33,458 nucleotides of DNA, from the NCBI GenBank assembly GCA_947627465.1, contig CANQWD010000030.1, forward strand, positions 1 to 33,458. Direction: 5' to 3'. Position numbers and translations under genes: made by a program. Below the pieces are notes generated by a model, which saw only the letters and a list, made by a program, of their open reading frames with translations, had not been told where the DNA came from and did not search any database. Origin of the DNA: an uncultured Clostridia bacterium. GTDB taxonomy: Bacteria > Bacillota > Clostridia > Oscillospirales > Ruminococcaceae. Positions 29,188 to 33,458 of this stretch are shown one piece after another; the first letter of the stretch is position 1, and each line of letters begins with the position of its first letter.

Positions 29188-30791
29188 CAAAATCCCCCCT
29201 TTTCTTCCGAACGGAAAATGACATTGATATTGTGGTCGTGACTTATTTCTATACGCTCTATCAAGCGATCTATCAGATCGGCGGTAAGCCGTTCTTCGCG
29301 CTTGAAATCGTCCGCGCAGCTTTGGACTTCGTTACGCCGTTTGCTCTCACGCCCAAGACGTTCTATATCGCCGCTTATACGCTCTATATCCTGTTTAAGT
29401 TCGTCGGCTTGCTTTGCGTAGGCACTTTTGAATTCTTCATAATCGCCGCTTGTAATAACGCCGTTTACAAGACTTTCATAAAGTCCTTTAACAAGACCTT
29501 GAACGCGTTCCAATTCGCGCTGTTTTAAGGTCTTTTCTTTTTTCAGCCCGGTAATCGTGCTGTCCGTTTTGACCATTTGCGCGAAAGAGCAGCCGAGCGC
29601 GGAAAGTTTTTCTTTTATCGCCGCCGATACGAAATCAATCACAATGCTCTCGTCAATGTTTACTCCGATACAAGCGTCTTTGGAAATCCTATTCGGAGAT
29701 AAACAATGTAGACGGTAAACGTCGGCTTTGGTTTTGCGCTTTGCTCTTTGGCGGTGCAGAGGCTTTCCGCAATGCGGACAGAATATCTTTCCTTTGAAAA
29801 TGTTTTCGGTGTAGTGGTCAATAGGCTTGCTCTTACATTTCTCGCGAACGGCGGCGCGAATTTCCCGCACTCTTTCAAATATATCAAGGCTAACAATCGG
29901 TTCGTGAGTATTTTGAACAATAATATAGTTTTCGGGAGAAACATCTTGTTGTTTATGCTCTACGATTTGGCTCTTGCCTTGCACCATATCTCCCGTGTAA
30001 ACAGGATTATCCAAGATACGAGAAACCGTAAACGTAGTCCAATTCCGATTTAGGGTATAATGTTTGTCGCGTTCGCTCGTTTTGCTTTTGTAAACGCTTG
30101 ACGTATCAATACCCATTTCATTCAGCCGTACCGTGATAGTATTCAGACCGCAGCCCTCTACAAACCACTCGAATATCTGCCGCACTATAGGCGCTGTTTC
30201 CTCGTCGATTATCAGCTTATGACAATCGTCGGGGGATTTTTTATACCCAAACGGCGCTCTGGCACCGATATAATCTCCGGCGAGCATTGCTTGATGTGCT
30301 GACGCTTTGATTTTTCTTCCTATGTCAAGCGCGTAAGCCTCGTTGACCATATTTTTCAGCGGAAGCAGTATCCCGTTTTGAGGATTATTTTCATCGGCGG
30401 TATCGAACATATCATTTACGGCAATAAAGCGGACTTTGTGCTGGGCAAAATATTGCTCGATATAATAACCCGTATCAATTGAATTTCGTCCGAGACGCGA
30501 TAAGTCCTTGACGATCACGCAATTTATTTTACCGCTTTCAATGTCAGACAACATTCTTTTGAAACCGGGACGGTCGAAATTCGTACCCGTCAGACCGTTA
30601 TCTATATATGTATCACAAATGTGATATTCGGGTTTATCAGCCACATAATCGTTGAGAATAAGCTGCTGATTTTCAATTGAATTGCTTCGCCCCTTGCCGT
30701 CCTCGACCGAAAGTCTGATGTAGAGCGCGGTATTTAATGCCGCCGCCCGAACAGGCTCTGTAATGAGATTTTTTCTGCTTTTTCGTGCCAT
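29187..30791 (-). CDS. Large serine recombinase 2 of a three-gene operon
   Basis: A 534-residue large serine recombinase with an extra basic N-terminal stretch of about 20 residues. Ser28 lies in YIRLSVEDG; the VKDLSRLGRNS arginine motif, the central recombinase domain (GYKKSPDDCHKLIIDEETAPIVRQIF) and the zinc ribbon CPHCGKP...CLSPNRISKDAC are intact. A coiled coil and a basic C terminus follow. GGAGGG lies 8 bases before the ATG, inside the 3' end of recombinase 1, and the start overlaps that gene's stop by one base (TAATG). Confidence 0.9.
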   Translation of the reverse strand: MARKSRKNLITEPVRAAALNTALYIRLSVEDGKGRSNSIENQQLILNDYVADKPEYHICDTYIDNGLTGTNFDRPGFKRMLSDIESGKINCVIVKDLSRLGRNSIDTGYYIEQYFAQHKVRFIAVNDMFDTADENNPQNGILLPLKNMVNEAYALDIGRKIKASAHQAMLAGDYIGARAPFGYKKSPDDCHKLIIDEETAPIVRQIFEWFVEGCGLNTITVRLNEMGIDTSSVYKSKTSERDKHYTLNRNWTTFTVSRILDNPVYTGDMVQGKSQIVEHKQQDVSPENYIIVQNTHEPIVSLDIFERVREIRAAVREKCKSKPIDHYTENIFKGKIFCPHCGKPLHRQRAKRKTKADVYRLHCLSPNRISKDACIGVNIDESIVIDFVSAAIKEKLSALGCSFAQMVKTDSTITGLKKEKTLKQRELERVQGLVKGLYESLVNGVITSGDYEEFKSAYAKQADELKQDIERISGDIERLGRESKRRNEVQSCADDFKREERLTADLIDRLIERIEISHDHNINVIFRSEEKGGF

Positions 30792-32410
30792 TATCCCGCC
30801 CTCCTTTCATCGGACACTTGATTGATAAATTCCATTGCTTTTTGGTATTCGTCCTGATAATTAAAGCGTATCTCAATGCTTTTGTCGGCATTTATGATAA
30901 TACTCTGTATCAAACGCGCTACCGCACTTCTGTCTATATTCTCCATTTCGGAGAATTGTGTAAAGTGGTTTATCCAACGGGTTCTATCCCCGCGGTTCTC
31001 CACCACCTCCGCTAATTTGTCGTTCCAACTCTGAATAGCGGTCTTGATGTCTTCGGCTTTCGCGGAGTATTCTTGCTTGTACTGCAAAAATTCCTCTTTG
31101 GATATAACACCGTTTACAAGGTTCTCATATAAGTTACGCTTAAAGTTTTCGACTTTTGCAAGCTGTTCCTCGTTGGACTTTATGTAGCCCGTGTACTCGC
31201 TCACAAGTTCGCGGTTTATGCGCTCTCTACTAATACTGTTGATAATGCCATCAAGCGAAATCACGCTGTTGATGTGGGCTTTAAGGCTTGTTTGAACGCA
31301 GTCCGTCAGATCGCTTTCCTTTATCATTGATGAGGACATACAACCGCCCTTTTTACCCGCGGGACAGAAATAATAAACATATTCCTTACCCTTATAACGG
31401 TTTATTTTTCGCGTCATTCTCCCGCCGCAGCAGCCGCATATCAGAACGCCCGAAAAGAGGTACACCGTATCGGACTGCGGCGAGGTGCGAGTATCAAGCC
31501 GTTTCAGCTTTTGCACCAAATCAAAATCCGCTTTGTCAATAATAGCTTCGTGAGTTCCCTCAACGCGAACCCATTCGGAGGACGGTTTTGTTTCGCGCTC
31601 CTTTAGTTTAAAATGCGGCGTGGTCTGTTTGCCTTGTACCATTGTTCCCGTGTAGATCTCATCGCTTAAAATCCGAATGACCGTTGTCGCAGACCATTTG
31701 CAATTTTCTTTGTCGGCGTAGCCGTTTTTCGCGTAAGGAAATCCGTTTGAACGCTTATAGGCAAGCGGCGAAAGAATGCCCGCTTTGTTCAGTTCCTCGG
31801 CTATATGAGCGGCGCTATAACCGTCAAGCCGCTTTCGGAAAATGTCGCGCACAACATTTGCCGCGAATGTATCAACGATCAGGCTCTTGTGCTTATCGCC
31901 CGTCTTAAGATAACCGTAAACCGTAAACGCACCGACAAAATCTCCCGTTCGGCGTTTGATGTCAAGTGCCGTCCGCGTTTTCACGGAAATGTCGCGGGAA
32001 TACGCTTCGTTCATTATATTTTTAACGGAAACGGATATTTCGTCGGCTTTTTCGGTCAAGGTATCCAGATTATCGTTAATAGCGATAAACCTAACGCCGT
32101 ATGCGGGAAAAATCCTCCGAAGATAACGCCCCGTTTCGATATACTCACGACCGAGCCGCGACAAGTCCTTAACGATAACGCAATTAGCCTCGCCCCTTTT
32201 GATAAGTTCCATCATTTCCATAAAGGCAGGACGGTCAAAAAGCACTCCGCTGTAACCATCATCTACTTTTTCGGCAGCTACCTCAATTTCGGGGTGCTGC
32301 ACGATGAAGTCATCAATCAGCTTTCTCTGGTTGGAAACGCTGTTGCTTTCAACAGACTTGTCGTCCGTGTAGGACAGTCTGATGTACTTGATAGCCTTGA
32401 ATTTTTGCAT
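30791..32410 (-). CDS. Large serine recombinase 1 of a three-gene operon
   Basis: A 539-residue large serine recombinase: Ser13 in YIRLSYTDD, VKDLSRLGRE arginines, a DDGYSGVLFDRPAF segment, the recombinase domain, and a zinc ribbon CGCCGG...CPAGKKGGC. I chose ATG 32410, with AAGGAG 10 bases upstream; a GTG three codons earlier lies too close to the ribosome binding site. The ribosome binding site is part of an 11-bp stem in the leader, so translation is probably gated. A consensus promoter lies 90 bases upstream. All three paralogues keep their catalytic serine and zinc ribbon, which argues that each is used. Confidence 0.9.
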   Translation of the reverse strand: MQKFKAIKYIRLSYTDDKSVESNSVSNQRKLIDDFIVQHPEIEVAAEKVDDGYSGVLFDRPAFMEMMELIKRGEANCVIVKDLSRLGREYIETGRYLRRIFPAYGVRFIAINDNLDTLTEKADEISVSVKNIMNEAYSRDISVKTRTALDIKRRTGDFVGAFTVYGYLKTGDKHKSLIVDTFAANVVRDIFRKRLDGYSAAHIAEELNKAGILSPLAYKRSNGFPYAKNGYADKENCKWSATTVIRILSDEIYTGTMVQGKQTTPHFKLKERETKPSSEWVRVEGTHEAIIDKADFDLVQKLKRLDTRTSPQSDTVYLFSGVLICGCCGGRMTRKINRYKGKEYVYYFCPAGKKGGCMSSSMIKESDLTDCVQTSLKAHINSVISLDGIINSISRERINRELVSEYTGYIKSNEEQLAKVENFKRNLYENLVNGVISKEEFLQYKQEYSAKAEDIKTAIQSWNDKLAEVVENRGDRTRWINHFTQFSEMENIDRSAVARLIQSIIINADKSIEIRFNYQDEYQKAMEFINQVSDERRAG

Positions 32411-32416
32411 AAAAAA

Positions 32417-32463
32417 CACACTCCTTTTTTATACGGAAAACTGCCCGCAATCAAAGGAGTGTG
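32417..32463 (-). promoter_or_regulatory. Ribosome-binding-site-sequestering stem in the serine recombinase leader
   Basis: Plus-strand CACACTCCTTT (32417-32427) is the exact reverse complement of AAAGGAGTGTG (32453-32463). In the minus-strand mRNA the AAAGGAG of recombinase 1 is thus locked in an 11-bp perfect stem with a 25-base loop. Confidence 0.75.
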
Positions 32464-32496
32464 GTTATGCTGATATTCAATTCTTTTTCCAATCTT

Positions 32497-32525
32497 ATTA
32501 TAACACACTTCCGCGTGAATGTCAA
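32497..32525 (-). promoter_or_regulatory. Consensus promoter of the triple serine recombinase operon
   Basis: On the minus strand TTGACA (plus 32520-32525) is 17 bases from TATAAT (plus 32497-32502), an exact match to the sigma-A consensus. It lies just below the 3' end of the small gene at 32538. Confidence 0.85.
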
Positions 32526-32537
32526 GACTTTTCCAAA

Positions 32538-32747
32538 CTATTTTATCAATCCCTTAATACATTCTTCCAACGTTTGACCGTTCTCGGAGAAACTTGCTTT
32601 AACGGTGTACTTACCGCATTTAAACAAGTACGGATTTTTGATTTGTTTTACAAAATCCGAAATGCGTTCCTCTTTCGGCAGATTGCGGTTTACCGACACG
32701 CTCCGTATATCGACCAGCTCCGCAGTTGTTGCGTTTGTTTCTTGCAT
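32538..32747 (-). CDS. Small protein associated with serine recombinases (DUF6870-like)
   Basis: A 69-residue protein with the pattern DLPKEERISDFVKQIKNPYLFKCGKYTVKASFSENGQTLEECI-like, in which a conserved KNPY-x-F-x-C-G core recurs in small proteins that precede serine recombinases in Clostridia elements; I associate it with DUF6870, with moderate confidence. It could be a directionality factor or a regulator, but this is a guess from position. AAAGGAGG lies 8 bases before the ATG. Palindromic operator-like sites are upstream. Confidence 0.65.
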   Translation of the reverse strand: MQETNATTAELVDIRSVSVNRNLPKEERISDFVKQIKNPYLFKCGKYTVKASFSENGQTLEECIKGLIK

Positions 32748-32803
32748 AGGATAGACCTCCTTTTGCTGTTATATTTGCTTATGCCAAAGCATTTCTTTCA
32801 AGC

Positions 32804-32910
32804 TGTGCTATATTGTGCAAATTCACGCAACACGCAAAGAATGAAGTTGTGCTATATGTAGCACAAGTTCACAGCACTTCTAAATAATGAAGTTGTGCTA
32901 CATATAGCAC
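32804..32910. promoter_or_regulatory. Three related GTGCTA...TAGCAC operator-like sites
   Basis: Site 2 (32847-32866) and site 3 (32893-32910) are palindromes with GTGCTA and TAGCAC arms around TATG and CATA; both are preceded by AATGAAG and lie 46 bases apart. A degenerate site 1 (32804-32819) has GTGCTATATTGTGC. They sit upstream of the small gene at 32538-32747 and look like repressor or recombinase binding sites. Confidence 0.6.
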
Positions 32911-32944
32911 GCAAAAATACTCTCGCGCAAGCAAATATATAAAA

Positions 32945-33003
32945 ATCGGGCTGTTTCGTTTACCTTTATCACTCTGCGAGTGAGGTCAGCGGCGCAGCCC
33001 GAT
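32945..33003 (-). terminator. Hairpin with U-run at the end of a structured minus-strand leader
   Basis: A 9-bp perfect stem (32945-32953 with 32995-33003) contains an inner TCACT...AGTGA hairpin. On the minus strand it is followed by TTTTTATATATTT, as in an intrinsic terminator or attenuator. Confidence 0.6.
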
Positions 33004-33386
33004 AATTATTATTTATAGCTGCAAATCAAAGCAAACAGCGAGTATGAACGCAACTCGCACATAGGGCTTTCACCTCTGCCCATTCCTATGGATCAGACCT
33101 CACGGTAAGTATCATTATATCGCAAGCTGCGGGGCGCTCTCGTTTCTTTACTACTCGGCGACTGCGTTATCGTCTTTCGGCTAACCAACTCGTAAATTCT
33201 CGGTTATTGTTATTCTCGCGCAAAAATAATGTGTGGTCACGGATAATGAATAACCTAAAAAATAGGCGGCAGAAACAAATCATCGCGCTTTCCGTCAAAG
33301 ACAGCGCGGCTTGCGACTTTTGTGTTTGCTTTGCTATTTAATTTTCAAAGAACTGTTACGAACCGCCCAAAGGCTTGTCCCTAACT
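33004..33386 (-). ncRNA. Candidate structured non-coding region, no gene seen
   Basis: Nearly 400 bases without a credible gene but rich in hairpins: 33038-33043 with 33053-33058, 33060-33065 with 33085-33090, 33202-33208 with 33249-33255, and 33284-33289 with 33303-33308. It ends, on the minus strand, at the terminator-like stem at 32945-33003. It could be a regulatory leader, a stable RNA or a transfer/attachment site. Only structure supports this. Confidence 0.35.
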
Positions 33387-33395
33387 AGAGCCTGT

Positions 33396-33458
33396 TCACA
33401 TTAAAATTGCATCTAAAACCATAGCCATATAAATAACCGCAAGAAAAACGATATCAAG
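33396..33458 (-). CDS. Possible C-terminal end of a transposase, cut by the window edge
   Basis: A minus-strand frame of 20 codons runs from the window edge to TGA and gives a hydrophobic ending (FLAVIYMAMVLDAIL). It overlaps GAGCCTGTTCAC (33388-33399), a sequence like the terminal inverted repeats of some insertion sequences. Short hydrophobic tails like this close some DDE transposases. Very limited evidence. Confidence 0.3.
   Translation of the reverse strand, partial: LDIVFLAVIYMAMVLDAILM

Larger units (their letters stand above)
27600..33458. mobile_element. Serine recombinase element, one end inside the window
   Basis: It contains three serine recombinases, their small upstream gene and a structured control region. 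The left end is inferred near 27600-27670, where integrase homology stops and recombinase coding ends. The right end is outside or at the edge of the window. Confidence 0.55.

Noticed and set aside
33004-33386. Group II intron or ribosomal RNA fragment in the right-end structured region
   Set aside because: No domain V-like GAAA hairpin with AGC/GUU pairing, no reverse transcriptase, and no recognisable rRNA core sequence.

Overview
The window looks like a chromosomal stretch of a spore-forming, low-to-mid GC Firmicute of class Clostridia, most likely from the Ruminococcaceae/Oscillospirales side. The reasons are the gene order asp23-nusB-xseA-xseB-ispA-dxs-tlyA-nadK-argR-recN, a tiny spoVM gene, strong AAGGAGG ribosome binding sites, near-consensus TTGACA-17-TATAAT promoters, and the families in the mobile region. 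The taxon is an inference from gene content only.

Region 1 (1-2500): on the minus strand, a DUF3343 protein and a cysteine desulfurase are translationally overlapped. They are divergent from a MIF-like tautomerase, with back-to-back promoters whose -35 boxes overlap. Next come two very small minus-strand genes, a 57-residue membrane protein and SpoVM (28 residues).

Region 2 (2500-13400): a long co-directional housekeeping cluster for an Asp23/Gls24 envelope-stress protein, antitermination (NusB), exonuclease VII, isoprenoid precursors (IspA, DXS), a divergent PAP2 protein, an unknown protein, TlyA, NAD kinase, ArgR and RecN. Three of its gaps (dxs/unknown, tlyA/nadK, argR/recN) each hold one copy of a cloverleaf-shaped palindromic repeat of about 80 bp. 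Two other gaps hold a second repeat family.

Region 3 (13400-19470): PilT ATPase and a CobU-family protein that lacks the guanylylation histidine; dUTPase, divergent behind a symmetric promoter pair; an isolated phage late cassette (autocleaving appendage with 16 SHAEG-type repeats, coiled-coil membrane protein, holin, GH25 lysozyme); and tRNA-Leu(CAA).

Region 4 (19470-33458): nested mobile DNA. Downstream of the tRNA lie duplicated terminator-bearing units. They are followed by a plus-strand cargo run typical of integrative conjugative elements: small unknown proteins, an ArdA-like protein, DUF4314, a C5 cytosine methylase, an Api92/DUF1281-like protein, an LPD28-like protein, a Dam-type methylase, an AbrB-like protein and a truncated BRO protein. 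A tyrosine recombinase lies at the BRO break and is itself cut before its catalytic tyrosine. The cut lies next to an operon of three large serine recombinases whose first ribosome binding site sits in a strong hairpin. The right end holds palindromic operator-like sites, a highly structured non-coding stretch and a possible transposase tail.

The best candidates for undescribed biology are the cloverleaf repeat, the regulated triple serine recombinase unit with its structured leader, the stand-alone phage appendage/lysis cassette, and the CobU-like/PilT pair.
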